Assembly: GCF_002754475.1 (NCBI RefSeq) | Contig: NZ_PEFL01000003.1 | Location: forward strand, 372,001-436,000 | Reading direction: 5' to 3' | DNA from: Comamonas sp. 26 | Lineage (GTDB): Bacteria > Pseudomonadota > Gammaproteobacteria > Burkholderiales > Burkholderiaceae_C | DNA: 64,000 nt | In this document: one piece after another, positions 1 to 7,928 of the stretch | Numbering within the stretch: position 1 is the stretch's first letter | How the letters are laid out: the number at the start of each line of letters is the position of its first letter | Position numbers and translations under genes: made by a program | Notes under the pieces: generated by a model | What the model was told of the DNA's origin: nothing | Database searches by the model: none | The model's input: the letters and a program-made list of their open reading frames with translations, nothing else

Positions 1-539
1 TCCAGAAGTGCCTCGGCTTCCTCGCGTCCATCACGGCCAAAATGCTTGTGCAGCAGGTAGACCATGGCCCACAGATGGCGGCCTTCTTCCACGTTGACCT
101 GGAACAGGTTTCGCAGGTCATACAGCGATGGCGCTGTCAGGCCCAGATGGCGTTGCTGCTCCACCGAGGCAGGCTCGGTATCACCCTGTGTGACGATGAT
201 GCGGCGCAGGTTGGCACGGTGCTCTCCGGGCACGTCTTGCCAGACTTTTTCACCCTTGTGATCACCGAAATGTACGTTGCGATTTTTATCGGCGGGATTG
301 AGAAAAATGCCCCAGCGATAGTCGCGCATCTTCACGTGACCAAACTGCGCCCAGCCTTGGGGATCAACGCTGACAGCGGTGCGCAGATACACATCGTGAT
401 TGGTTGATCCTTCGGGGCCTACATCGTCCCACCATTTGATGAAATTGGGCTGCCAGCTCTCCAGTGCACGCTGCAAGGTTCGGTCGCCGCTGAGGTCCAC
501 GTTGTTGGGGATTTTCTGGCTGTAGTCGATGCTGCTCAT
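1..539 (-). CDS. boxB: benzoyl-CoA 2,3-epoxidase subunit BoxB (5' part, runs off left edge)
   Basis: The start codon is ATG at 539-537, preceded by an AGGAGA ribosome-binding site; 179 codons are visible before the window ends. BoxB is the di-iron oxygenase that, with the reductase BoxA, converts benzoyl-CoA to 2,3-epoxybenzoyl-CoA in the cytoplasm. The visible part starts MSSIDYSQKIPNNVDL and has an E-x2-H pair (Glu152, His155, in VEEGRHLW) of the type that binds the di-iron centre. It lies 25 nt downstream of boxC in the same direction, so the two are surely cotranscribed, and boxA is expected further left. The family is about 470 residues, so most of the protein is outside the window. Identity is high confidence from the N-terminal sequence and from boxC next door. 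Confidence 0.93.
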   Translation of the reverse strand, partial: MSSIDYSQKIPNNVDLSGDRTLQRALESWQPNFIKWWDDVGPEGSTNHDVYLRTAVSVDPQGWAQFGHVKMRDYRWGIFLNPADKNRNVHFGDHKGEKVWQDVPGEHRANLRRIIVTQGDTEPASVEQQRHLGLTAPSLYDLRNLFQVNVEEGRHLWAMVYLLHKHFGRDGREEAEALL

Positions 540-564
540 GGAGGTCTCCTGAATGCTTTGCTTA

Positions 565-2223
565 TCAAACGCGATTGAAGTCGAAGCCGGCCTTTTGGCC
601 TGTTCCGTAAAGCTTCAACGCGCCTTTTTCACCCACGGCATTGGGGCGATTGAAGATCCAGTTCTGCCATGCAGAAAGGCGGCCAAAAATGCGTGTGGCC
701 ATGTTCTCGTGGCTGGCAAAGCGCAGGTTGGCTTCAAGGCCTGTGAGGGCATCGGGTGACATGGCAGCGCGCTCTTCCATGGCGATGCGGATTTCGTCTT
801 CCCAGTCGATATCGTCCAGCGATGCGGTAACCAGACCGAGCTGCTGCGCCGCATCGCCATTGAGTGCTTTGCCGACGGCAGCCAGCGCCGCTTCAAGCGG
901 TGCCGATTCTTCGTAAAAGCGGCGTTGCAGACGGCTTTGGTCATTGACCAGCGGCAGCAAGCCAAAGTTGAATTCGTCAAGCTGAATGACGGGCTCGCGC
1001 TGGGCATCATCGGGCAGCACCAGCATGTAGGCACGGTCGGCGCAGAAGGCCAGCTCGGCCAGCATGCCGGCAAAGCAGGAGCCGGGCTCGATCAGTGCAA
1101 ACAGCGAGCGCGATGACACATCGAGGCGCGCAAAGGTGCGGCGCAGCAGGCCCAGCGTTTGCTGCACCAGCCAGTGGTCTTTGTGTGCGATCAGGCTCTG
1201 GTCTGCGGCCAGCACCGCGGCGGCATCGCCTTCGGTTTTGAGAATCCAGGTGCCCACATCCAGCTCATTGGTGCGCAGGTGCAGGATGGCGTCATCCAGC
1301 TCACGGCCCATGGCCAGCGGCCACCATGCGGCACCTGCGTTTTCAATCGCTTTAATGCTGCTGGGCTGCGAGCCCTGCGGGGCTTTGACAGTGATGGTTG
1401 CGCTGCGCTTGCTGCGGTCAATCTGCACGCTGACATGGGTGTAGTTCAGAGCGTCAGCAGACTCTTGGCGCTGCAGTTTTGTGAGCTGTATTCCTTTGCC
1501 AGATGCCGGGCGTGAGCTTTTTTCGCTCAAAGTAGCTGCACGCTGATTCACGGCTTCGGCAAACTGCGCGGGTTTGGCGATGGCGTCCACCAGTCGCCAG
1601 TCAACCGCGCGCTGGCCGCGCACGCCTTCTACGCTGGTGCAGAAGATGTCGGCGAGGTCATGGCGTACATGGCGCTTGTCGGTCACACGGGTCAGCCCAC
1701 CGGTGCCGGGAAGTACGCCCAGCAGCGGCACTTCGGGCAGCGATACGGAAGATGATCGGTCGTCGATCAGCACGATGTCATCGCAGGCCAGAGCCAGCTC
1801 ATAACCGCCCCCGGCGCAGGCACCGTTGACGGCGGCGAGGAACTTGAGCCCGTCATGCTTTGAGCTGTCTTCCATGCCGTTGCGCGTTTCGTTGGTGAAC
1901 TTGCAGAAGTTCACCTTCCATGCGTGGGACGAGACACCCAGCATGAAGATGTTGGCACCTGAGCAGAAGATGCGGTCTTTGCCACTGGTGACGATGACGG
2001 TACGCACCTGCGGTTGCTCGAAGCGGATGCGGTTGAGCGCATCGTGCAGCTCTACATCCACGCCCAGGTCATAGCTGTTGAGCTTGAGCTTGTAGCCGGG
2101 GCGTATGCCGCCGTCTTCGGCAATGTCCAGCTTGAGCCGGGCCATGTTGCCTTCCACTTCAAACGACCAATGCCGGTACTGGCTGGGCTCGGTGCGGTAA
2201 TCGACGACGGGTTGCTGCTGCAT
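565..2223 (-). CDS. boxC: benzoyl-CoA-dihydrodiol lyase BoxC
   Basis: BoxC hydrolytically cleaves the ring of 2,3-epoxybenzoyl-CoA, giving 3,4-dehydroadipyl-CoA semialdehyde and formate. The 552-residue product has the family length. Its N-terminal half is a crotonase fold with both expected acidic residues: Glu142 in GGGYELALA and Glu164 in SLPEVPLLG. I chose ATG 2223 rather than the in-frame start at 2277, because an AGGAG sits 6 nt before 2223 and the protein then begins MQQQPVVDYRTEP, as in homologues. It is the first gene of an operon with boxB. The 306-nt region upstream carries a promoter and two putative BoxR sites. No anomaly is seen in the coding sequence. Confidence 0.95.
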   Translation of the reverse strand: MQQQPVVDYRTEPSQYRHWSFEVEGNMARLKLDIAEDGGIRPGYKLKLNSYDLGVDVELHDALNRIRFEQPQVRTVIVTSGKDRIFCSGANIFMLGVSSHAWKVNFCKFTNETRNGMEDSSKHDGLKFLAAVNGACAGGGYELALACDDIVLIDDRSSSVSLPEVPLLGVLPGTGGLTRVTDKRHVRHDLADIFCTSVEGVRGQRAVDWRLVDAIAKPAQFAEAVNQRAATLSEKSSRPASGKGIQLTKLQRQESADALNYTHVSVQIDRSKRSATITVKAPQGSQPSSIKAIENAGAAWWPLAMGRELDDAILHLRTNELDVGTWILKTEGDAAAVLAADQSLIAHKDHWLVQQTLGLLRRTFARLDVSSRSLFALIEPGSCFAGMLAELAFCADRAYMLVLPDDAQREPVIQLDEFNFGLLPLVNDQSRLQRRFYEESAPLEAALAAVGKALNGDAAQQLGLVTASLDDIDWEDEIRIAMEERAAMSPDALTGLEANLRFASHENMATRIFGRLSAWQNWIFNRPNAVGEKGALKLYGTGQKAGFDFNRV

Positions 2224-2273
2224 GCTCGGCTCCTGCTGAGATGAAAGATAGTGCAGTTGTTGAATCGGTTCTG

Positions 2274-2306
2274 GCACAATTATGCAGATTTAATCCAAAA
2301 ATGCAC
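2274..2306 (-). promoter_or_regulatory. putative boxCB promoter with BoxR-type operator over the -10
   Basis: On the minus strand GTGCAT (2306-2301) and CATAAT (2284-2279) are 16 nt apart and make a plausible -35/-10 pair. The -10 lies inside GCACAATTATGC (2274-2285), which fits the pattern GCA-N6-TGC also found twice at the boxD/boxR promoters. A repressor bound here would block RNA polymerase. The promoter is weak by consensus and is an inference. Confidence 0.5.
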
Positions 2307-2316
2307 GCAGGTTTAG

Positions 2317-2328
2317 GCACTATGTTGC
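2317..2328 (-). promoter_or_regulatory. second putative BoxR-type operator upstream of boxC
   Basis: GCACTATGTTGC fits GCA-N6-TGC. It lies just upstream of the proposed -35 and its centre is 43 nt (about four helical turns) from the centre of the first site. This repeats the arrangement of the two sites around the boxD promoter. Confidence 0.45.
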
Positions 2329-2420
2329 ATGTTTTGCGATTTCTAAGGGAAATCCTTAGCGCCATATATCTCGCCTTCGTCGAGCAGGATTTCAAGTGTT
2401 TTGGACCTCTGGCGCATGTC

Positions 2421-2444
2421 AATAAAGCGCTAACAGCTATCAAT
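2421..2444 (-). repeat. dispersed TAGCTG-AGCGCTT element, copy a
   Basis: Reads ATTGATAGCTGTTAGCGC then TTTATT on the minus strand. It is one of about 13 related 25-35 nt elements in this window, nearly all intergenic. It lies between the boxC promoter and the threonine ammonia-lyase gene. Confidence 0.6.
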
Positions 2445-2529
2445 AAATGAGTAAATCGACGCTTGGCGGAAAAATGATTGAACCCAGTACATGCGCTGGG
2501 CCATGCGCTGCTTGCACAATGGCTTCACC

Positions 2530-3729
2530 ATGCTGACCTATGCAGATATCCAAGCCGCCGCGCAGCGCCTGAACGGCGCAGTCCTTCAAACCCCTTTCGT
2601 GGAATCGCGCACGCTCTCGCAGATTACGGGTGCGCAGGTCTATCTCAAGTTCGAGAACCTGCAGTTCACTGCATCCTTCAAAGAGCGCGGTGCGCTCAAC
2701 AAGCTGCTGATGCTGACCGATGCCGAGCGCGCCCATGGCGTGGTCGCGATGAGCGCCGGCAATCACGCGCAGGGCGTGGCCTATCACGCGCAGCGACTGG
2801 GCTTGCGTGCCGTCATCGTCATGCCACGCTTTACGCCGGGCGTGAAGGTTGAGCGCACACGTGGTTTTGGCGCCGAGGTGGTGCTGCATGGCGACACCTT
2901 GGCCGAGGCCCGCGCCCATGCCTACGAGCTGGCGCAGGCGCAACAACTGACCTTTGTCCACCCCTATGACGATGAAGCCATTGCCGCAGGCCAAGGCACG
3001 CTGGCACTGGAGATATTGCAGGCCCAGCCTGACCTGGACACTCTGGTGGTGGCCATTGGCGGTGGCGGCCTGATTGCCGGCATTGCCACGGCGGCCAAGG
3101 CGATCAAGCCCGGGATTGAAATTGTGGGCGTGCAGACGCAGCGCTTCCCCTCCATGTTCAACGTGGTGCGCCATAGCGATCTGCCCATGGGCACATCGAC
3201 GATTGCCGAAGGCATTGCCGTGACCCAGCCCGGCGTTATCACCCAGGAGGTGGTGCAGCGCTGTGTCGATGATTTGCTGCTGGTGGATGAGGGCGATATC
3301 GAGCAGGCCGTGCTCATGCTGCTGGAGATTGAAAAAACCCTGGTTGAAGGCGCAGGTGCTGCGGGCCTTGCGGCTTTGCTACGTCATCCCGATCGCTTCA
3401 AAGGCAAAAAAATTGGCCTGGTGCTGTCGGGCGGCAATATCGACCCGCTGCTGCTGGCCGCCATCATCGAACGTGGCATGGTGCGCTCTGGCCGTCTGGC
3501 GCGCATCCGCGTTAGCGCCCGTGACATTCCCGGCGTGCTGGCGCAGATCACGGCTACCGTGGCCGGTGCGGGTGCCAATATCGAAGAAGTCCACCACCAG
3601 CGCGCCTTCACCATGCTGGCCGCGCAGAACGTGGAAATTGAATTCGTTCTCCAGACCCGCAACCAGCCCCATGTGGAGCAGGTGCTGCAGGCGCTGAGGG
3701 CCGCAGGCATGGAGGCGGCCCTGACGTGA
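2530..3729 (+). CDS. threonine ammonia-lyase with C-terminal ACT domain
   Basis: PLP enzyme that deaminates threonine (and often serine) to 2-oxobutanoate. The 399 residues show a fold-type II PLP domain with Lys51 in SFKERGA as the expected Schiff-base lysine, a glycine-rich phosphate-binding loop (GGGGLIAG, near 180) and a C-terminal ACT domain from about 325, where amino acids usually bind as effectors. The size and single ACT domain fit the class between catabolic TdcB and the longer IlvA with two ACT-like domains. The start at 2530 gives the family N-terminus (MLTYADIQAAAQRL), but no clear Shine-Dalgarno sequence precedes it; ATG at 2491 is an alternative. It is divergent from boxC and convergent with the slipin gene. 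I see no functional link to either. Confidence 0.88.
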   Translation: MLTYADIQAAAQRLNGAVLQTPFVESRTLSQITGAQVYLKFENLQFTASFKERGALNKLLMLTDAERAHGVVAMSAGNHAQGVAYHAQRLGLRAVIVMPRFTPGVKVERTRGFGAEVVLHGDTLAEARAHAYELAQAQQLTFVHPYDDEAIAAGQGTLALEILQAQPDLDTLVVAIGGGGLIAGIATAAKAIKPGIEIVGVQTQRFPSMFNVVRHSDLPMGTSTIAEGIAVTQPGVITQEVVQRCVDDLLLVDEGDIEQAVLMLLEIEKTLVEGAGAAGLAALLRHPDRFKGKKIGLVLSGGNIDPLLLAAIIERGMVRSGRLARIRVSARDIPGVLAQITATVAGAGANIEEVHHQRAFTMLAAQNVEIEFVLQTRNQPHVEQVLQALRAAGMEAALT

Positions 3730-3745
3730 ATCTGGTCGCTGTCAC

Positions 3746-4516
3746 TCAGGTTTGAAGGGGTACGGCTTTCTTGAGCAGTGGCGTCAGCAGATCCATGGGC
3801 AAGGGGAACACCACCGTGGTGTTCCTGTCCGCGCCGATCACGGTCAGCGTCTCCAGATAACGCAGCAAGATGGCCTGAGGCTCCTGCGCCAGCACTTTCG
3901 CGGCCTGGAACAGTTTTTCCGATGCCTGCAACTCGCCCTCGGCATGAATCACCTTGGCACGGCGTTCGCGCTCGGCTTCGGCCTGACGGGCAATCGCCCG
4001 GATCATGGATTCGGTCAGATCGACTTGCTTGATCTCCACATTGGAGACCTTGATGCCCCAGGTGTCGGTTTGCGCGTCCAGCGCCTGCTGAATGTCCAGG
4101 TTCAGCGATTCGCGCTCCGCCAGCATCTCGTCTAGCAGGTGTTTGCCCAGGACGGAGCGCAGCATGGTCTGCGCCAGCTGGCTGGTGGCTTCCAGATAGT
4201 TGACCACCTGGATGACTGCTTTTTCGGCATTCACCACACGCAGATAAATCACGGCATTGACCTTGACCGAGACGTTGTCGCGCGAGATCACATCTTGCGC
4301 CGGAACCTCTAGCACCACGGTGCGCAGATCTACCCGCACCACTTGCTGAATGCCGGGAATCATGAAGATTAGCCCCGGCCCCTTGACCTTCCAGAAGCGC
4401 CCCAGCGTAAAGACCACACCACGCTCGTACTCACGAAAAATCCGGATGGAGACGGACAGCAGGCCGATGACTAGCAGCAAGACGATAGGCCAGAACAAAA
4501 AAGAGGCAGTCAGCAT
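3746..4516 (-). CDS. SPFH/stomatin-family protein (slipin)
   Basis: 256-residue membrane-associated protein of the stomatin/prohibitin class. Residues 1-25 are a hydrophobic anchor, followed by the SPFH core ([43 protein letters not shown]) and a charged helical region with [17 protein letters not shown] near 175-200, typical of oligomerising slipins. Slipins organise membrane microdomains and are often encoded with an NfeD protease; no NfeD gene is adjacent here. I chose ATG 4516 over upstream starts because AAAGGA lies 8 nt before it and because it places the hydrophobic segment at the N-terminus. Function beyond the family role is not known from sequence. Confidence 0.85.
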   Translation of the reverse strand: MLTASFLFWPIVLLLVIGLLSVSIRIFREYERGVVFTLGRFWKVKGPGLIFMIPGIQQVVRVDLRTVVLEVPAQDVISRDNVSVKVNAVIYLRVVNAEKAVIQVVNYLEATSQLAQTMLRSVLGKHLLDEMLAERESLNLDIQQALDAQTDTWGIKVSNVEIKQVDLTESMIRAIARQAEAERERRAKVIHAEGELQASEKLFQAAKVLAQEPQAILLRYLETLTVIGADRNTTVVFPLPMDLLTPLLKKAVPLQT

Positions 4517-4831
4517 ATTGACCATCCTTTCGGAGATGGACTTCGCTGCCGCGCGCAGGCCTTGCACACTGTCTGTGACCGGCATCGAATCATCCACGGG
4601 TTCAGCATATTCCTATGCACCAGCGGTGCGCATTTGTCTGCGCATGGCCGACATCAAAGCAGTGCTGTTCACCCTTGCTGACTCCTGCGCAATGAGAACG
4701 AAGCTGCTCGCATCAGCGTCGACGAGCTTGTGCGGCTATGGCTTTCCCTGAGCACGGCAGCAAGGGCTGTGCCTAGAATGGACGCAGAGATTGCTTGTTT
4801 CAACGCCAGCTTCAGGAGGAGCATTGATCAC
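4517..4831. other. 315-nt intergenic region between slipin gene and small membrane protein gene
   Basis: Divergent spacer. TGCGCA occurs twice 6 nt apart (4627-4632 and 4639-4644); each is self-complementary, so this could be an operator for the slipin gene. I see no convincing sigma-70 promoter, RNA gene or further coding sequence. Confidence 0.4.
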
Positions 4832-4969
4832 ATGTCAGATGATTCCGCAGTGAACCACGAACCACTGGATGCGGCAGAAGCCGTGGTGCCCTATATCCCT
4901 GTCATCATTCCCGCCGCTGGCGCCGTGATGATGTTTCTGCTGGCCTTCATCGCCGTGAACATGGCCTAG
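4832..4969 (+). CDS. 45-residue single-pass membrane protein, unknown function
   Basis: Small protein beginning MSDDSAVNHEPLDAAEAV: an acidic N-terminus of about 20 residues, then one hydrophobic, proline-containing segment (PYIPVIIPAAGAVMMFLLAF) ending at the C-terminus. An AGGAGG lies 12 nt upstream, rather far. A strong intrinsic terminator starts 23 nt after the stop, so it appears to be a single-gene transcription unit, which supports it being real. The net negative, presumably cytoplasmic, tail with a C-terminal anchor recalls small regulatory subunits of membrane complexes, but I do not recognise the family and assign no function. Confidence 0.6.
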   Translation: MSDDSAVNHEPLDAAEAVVPYIPVIIPAAGAVMMFLLAFIAVNMA

Positions 4970-4991
4970 CCATTCCAACCTTCCTGTACAG

Positions 4992-5015
4992 AACCCCGCA
5001 TGGCGGGGTTTTTTT
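4992..5015 (+). terminator. intrinsic terminator after the 45-residue membrane protein gene
   Basis: AACCCCGC / GCGGGGTT, an 8-bp perfect stem with a 3-nt loop, running into seven Ts. Confidence 0.9.
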
Positions 5016-5092
5016 ATGGCAGCGCAGGTCATGGATGGATACATGTTTGCATATATTGATGCTCAGAATGCATAAATATTGCCGGTGATTTG

Positions 5093-5121
5093 CTGACAAA
5101 TCGATGGCCTCTCCCTAAAAT
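5093..5121 (+). promoter_or_regulatory. putative sigma-70 promoter of pckG
   Basis: CTGACA (5093-5098) and TAAAAT (5116-5121) are separated by exactly 17 nt. The inverted repeat GATTTG-CTGA-CAAATC (5087-5102) overlaps the -35 and may be an operator. Transcription from here would give a leader of about 170 nt before the pckG ATG. Confidence 0.55.
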
Positions 5122-5224
5122 CGATCTCCCGCTGCCATATAAAACAAGGCAGTTTTGACTATTTCAGACGGATTTCAGCTGCTGACAAGCGCTAGGAAAG
5201 TCGGTAAGACGCCTTCAAAAGCCT

Positions 5225-5284
5225 TTTTTCAAAGAAACAGTCGCCACAGTCCACAGGACTGCTTCTTTGAAAAACTGGTTTTTT
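5225..5284 (+). promoter_or_regulatory. structured pckG leader: long hairpin with competing stem and T tract
   Basis: Positions 5225-5242 pair with 5257-5274 in 17 of 18 positions (one A-C mismatch), closing a 14-nt loop. The loop sequence AGTCC (5248-5252) can instead pair with GGACT (5256-5260), which breaks the top of the long stem, so two exclusive structures are possible. Six Ts follow at 5279-5284 and the AAGGA ribosome-binding site begins a few nt later. This looks like an attenuator or translational switch. Confidence 0.55.
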
Positions 5285-5301
5285 AATTGAAGGACTTCCC
5301 C

Positions 5302-7158
5302 ATGAACGCCGCTGTGCAAAGCCTGAACATTCAGGCTCCTGAATACGTCAAGAACCCCAAGCTCATCGCCTGGGTGGCCGAGATGGCTGCGCTGTGCAAG
5401 CCCGCCCAGATCCACTGGTGCGATGGCTCGCAAGCCGAATACGACGCCCTGTGCCAGCAACTGGTGGACGCCGGTACCTTCAAGCCCCTGGCCAAGCGCC
5501 CCGGCTCTTTCCTGGCCTGGACCGATCCTTCGGACGTGGCCCGCGTGGAAGACCGCACCTATATCTGTTCCGCCAAGAAGGAAGACGCCGGTCCCACCAA
5601 CAATTGGATGGAACCCGCGGACATGCGTGCCACGCTGAACCCGTTGTTCGACGGCTGCATGGCTGGCCGCACCATGTATGTGGTGCCTTTCTCCATGGGC
5701 CCTCTGGGCTCGCCCATCGCTCACGTGGGTATCGAGCTGTCTGACAGCCCTTATGTGGCCGTCAACATGAAGATCATGACCCGCATGGGCAAGGCCGTGT
5801 ATGACGTGATAGGCACCGACGGCGAGTTCGTGCCCTGCGTGCACACCATTGGCGCACCTCTGGCCGCAGGCGAGAAGGACGAAACCACCTGGCCTTGCAG
5901 CAAGACCAAGTACATCGTTCACTACCCCGAAACCCGCGAAATCTGGTCCTACGGCTCCGGCTACGGCGGCAACGCGCTGCTGGGCAAGAAATGCTTTGCG
6001 CTGCGCATCGCTTCCACCATGGGCCGCGACCAAGGCTGGCTGGCCGAGCACATGCTCATCCTGGGCGTGACGAATCCTGAAGGCAAGAAGTACCACGTGG
6101 CTGCCGCTTTCCCCTCGGCTTGCGGCAAGACCAACTTCTCCATGCTGGTGCCGCCCAAAGCCTTCGACGGCTGGAAGGTCACGACCATCGGAGACGACAT
6201 CGCCTGGATCAAGCCCCAGGCCGACGGTTCGCTGCGCGCCATCAATCCCGAAGCCGGTTACTTCGGCGTGGCTCCCGGCACCAACATGCTGACGAACCCG
6301 AACTGCATGTTGAGCCTGGACAAGAACGTGATCTTCACCAACGTGGCGCTGACCGATGACGGCGACGTGTGGTGGGAAGGCCTGGAAAAAGACCAAGGCA
6401 AGCTGCCCGATCACCTGATCGACTGGCAAGGCAAGGACTGGACGCCCCAGATCGCCAAGGAAACCGGTGCCAAGGCTGCTCACCCCAATGCCCGTTTCAC
6501 CGTGGCTGCCACCAACAACCCCGCGCTGGACGAGGCCTGGGACGACCAGAAGGGCGTGAAGATCGATGCCATCATCTTCGGCGGCCGCCGCTCGACCACC
6601 GTGCCTTTGGTGACTGAAGCCCGCAACTGGACCGAAGGCGTGTACATGGCAGCCACCATGGGGTCTGAGACCACGGCCGCCGCCTTTGGCGCGCAAGGCG
6701 TGGTGCGCCGCGACCCCTTCGCCATGCTGCCGTTTGCTGGCTACAACATGAGCGACTATTTCCAGCACTGGCTGGACATGGGTGCCAAGATTGAAGGCCA
6801 GGGTGCGACTCTGCCCAAGATCTTCACCACCAACTGGTTCCGCAAGAACGCTGACGGCAAGTTCGTCTGGCCCGGCTACGGCGAAAACATGCGCGTGCTG
6901 AAGTGGATGATTGACCGCCTGGAAGGCCAGGCCGAAGGTCAGCCAACCGCTTTCGGTATTGCGCCACAGTACGCCGAAATCAACTGGACCGGCCTGGACT
7001 TTGACGCAGCCCAGTTCGACAGCGTGACCAACATCGACAAGGCTGCCTGGGCTGAAGAAATGAAGCTGCACGGCGAGCATTTCGACAAGCTGGCCTACAA
7101 CCTGCCCAAGGCCATGCTGGATACCAAGGCCAAGCTGGAAGAGCGTCTGTCCGCTTAA
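5302..7158 (+). CDS. pckG: phosphoenolpyruvate carboxykinase (GTP)
   Basis: Converts oxaloacetate plus GTP to phosphoenolpyruvate and CO2, the entry step of gluconeogenesis from organic and aromatic acids, which suits a benzoate user. The 618 residues match the GTP-dependent family. The kinase P-loop PSACGKTN is at 271-278 and includes the family-specific reactive Cys274. Other family stretches include [16 protein letters not shown] (123-138) and the arginine-containing [15 protein letters not shown] 5302 is preferred (AAGGA 8 nt upstream, protein starting MNAAVQSLN). The gene has its own promoter and a 180-nt spacer with an unusual hairpin, and is followed by a bidirectional terminator. Confidence 0.97.
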   Translation: MNAAVQSLNIQAPEYVKNPKLIAWVAEMAALCKPAQIHWCDGSQAEYDALCQQLVDAGTFKPLAKRPGSFLAWTDPSDVARVEDRTYICSAKKEDAGPTNNWMEPADMRATLNPLFDGCMAGRTMYVVPFSMGPLGSPIAHVGIELSDSPYVAVNMKIMTRMGKAVYDVIGTDGEFVPCVHTIGAPLAAGEKDETTWPCSKTKYIVHYPETREIWSYGSGYGGNALLGKKCFALRIASTMGRDQGWLAEHMLILGVTNPEGKKYHVAAAFPSACGKTNFSMLVPPKAFDGWKVTTIGDDIAWIKPQADGSLRAINPEAGYFGVAPGTNMLTNPNCMLSLDKNVIFTNVALTDDGDVWWEGLEKDQGKLPDHLIDWQGKDWTPQIAKETGAKAAHPNARFTVAATNNPALDEAWDDQKGVKIDAIIFGGRRSTTVPLVTEARNWTEGVYMAATMGSETTAAAFGAQGVVRRDPFAMLPFAGYNMSDYFQHWLDMGAKIEGQGATLPKIFTTNWFRKNADGKFVWPGYGENMRVLKWMIDRLEGQAEGQPTAFGIAPQYAEINWTGLDFDAAQFDSVTNIDKAAWAEEMKLHGEHFDKLAYNLPKAMLDTKAKLEERLSA

Positions 7159-7229
7159 GCCGTCAACGGTTTGAAACAAAGCCATGCAAGCCATTGGCCG
7201 CAGGGCTTTGTTGTCTGGAGTGCATTATT

Positions 7230-7259
7230 TTGATAGCTGTCTACGGTTATTAGATAAGG
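7230..7259 (+). repeat. dispersed TAGCTG-AGCGCTT element, copy b (diverged)
   Basis: TTGATAGCTGTCTACGG followed by an A/T-rich tail, in the spacer downstream of pckG. A further pckG 3'-UTR hairpin (AACAAAGCC 7175-7183 with GGCTTTGTT 7204-7212) lies just before it. Confidence 0.45.
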
Positions 7260-7297
7260 GCCTGAGCCTGATTTCATGCAAATCCCGGCGAGGTATG

Positions 7298-7331
7298 AAA
7301 AAAGCCGCTGCCTTGTGGGCAGCGGCTTTTT
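7298..7331. terminator. bidirectional terminator between pckG and the two-TM protein gene
   Basis: Six As, GCCGCTGCC, a 5-nt loop, GGCAGCGGC and five Ts: a perfect symmetrical hairpin between two convergent genes. Confidence 0.92.
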
Positions 7332-7350
7332 GCGAGAAGACTTCGAGCGC

Positions 7351-7794
7351 TTAGCGGCTCTGGCGATCCATGGCGCGGGCCAGATCAGCCATCAGGCGGG
7401 CGTCTTGTAGAGCGGCGTTCCAGACGCGTTCATCGGTAGCTGCCTGTTGGCGGCTGTTGATCCAGGCGCGATAGGCTGAGCGTACGGCGCGGATGGCACG
7501 ACGGGCGGGTGTGGAGAACAGGGCGACGCTGGCGAAGGCCATTGTCCATACAACCATCCAGGCGGTCAGCATGGGAATATTGCCTTGCAGTTCGGTGGTT
7601 TCAAGCCAGTGGGCGAGCAGTACAGCTAAAACAGCGGAGCCAGCAATCAGATAGCTCAGCAGAGGCTGGCGTGGATATTCCACACGGCGGCGTGCAGGTG
7701 CTGCGGCAGCGGCCAGGCGCTCTTCCTCAGTTTGATAAATACGCACCACACCAGGGTGCTCGACACAGTAGGAGTTGTAGATGAAATTGCTCAT
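7351..7794 (-). CDS. hypothetical protein with two membrane segments
   Basis: 147 residues starting MSNFIYNSYCVEHPGVV. An N-terminal soluble part is followed by two hydrophobic segments (around residues 45-65 and 75-95) and a basic, helical C-terminal tail with several Arg and Gln. No enzyme or binding motif is recognised. ATG 7794 is chosen because AAAGGG lies upstream; an in-frame start at 7830 is less likely. It is divergent from a LysR-type regulator gene, and the spacer contains a perfect 18-bp palindrome, so it may be the regulator's target. Confidence 0.6.
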   Translation of the reverse strand: MSNFIYNSYCVEHPGVVRIYQTEEERLAAAAAPARRRVEYPRQPLLSYLIAGSAVLAVLLAHWLETTELQGNIPMLTAWMVVWTMAFASVALFSTPARRAIRAVRSAYRAWINSRQQAATDERVWNAALQDARLMADLARAMDRQSR

Positions 7795-7850
7795 GGCAGT
7801 TAACCCTTTGACCCACGCTTTTGGCGACATGCCCGGGGAATAGGTGTAAC

Positions 7851-7891
7851 TATAGGGATTACCCTATATATGTTCAAATTTATATTTTGAA
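7851..7891. promoter_or_regulatory. two palindromes in the divergent spacer upstream of the LysR gene
   Basis: TATAGGG-ATTA-CCCTATA (7851-7868) is a perfect inverted repeat. Five nt later TTCAAA-7 nt-TTTGAA (7873-7891) is another. Paired dyads between a LysR gene and a divergent gene are the usual place for LysR-family recognition and activation sites; direct evidence is only the symmetry. Confidence 0.55.
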
Positions 7892-7928
7892 TCTGTAGCA
7901 TTCACAGCAATGATGAATTGAGCAGACC

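Noticed and set aside
2440..3174. 244-codon minus-strand open frame within threonine ammonia-lyase
   Set aside because: Antisense shadow, and it would cross the repeat and the divergent region.
5215..7194. 659-codon open frame opposite pckG
   Set aside because: Antisense to a certain gene and explained by GC-rich third positions; rich in His, Val and Gly with no recognisable domain.
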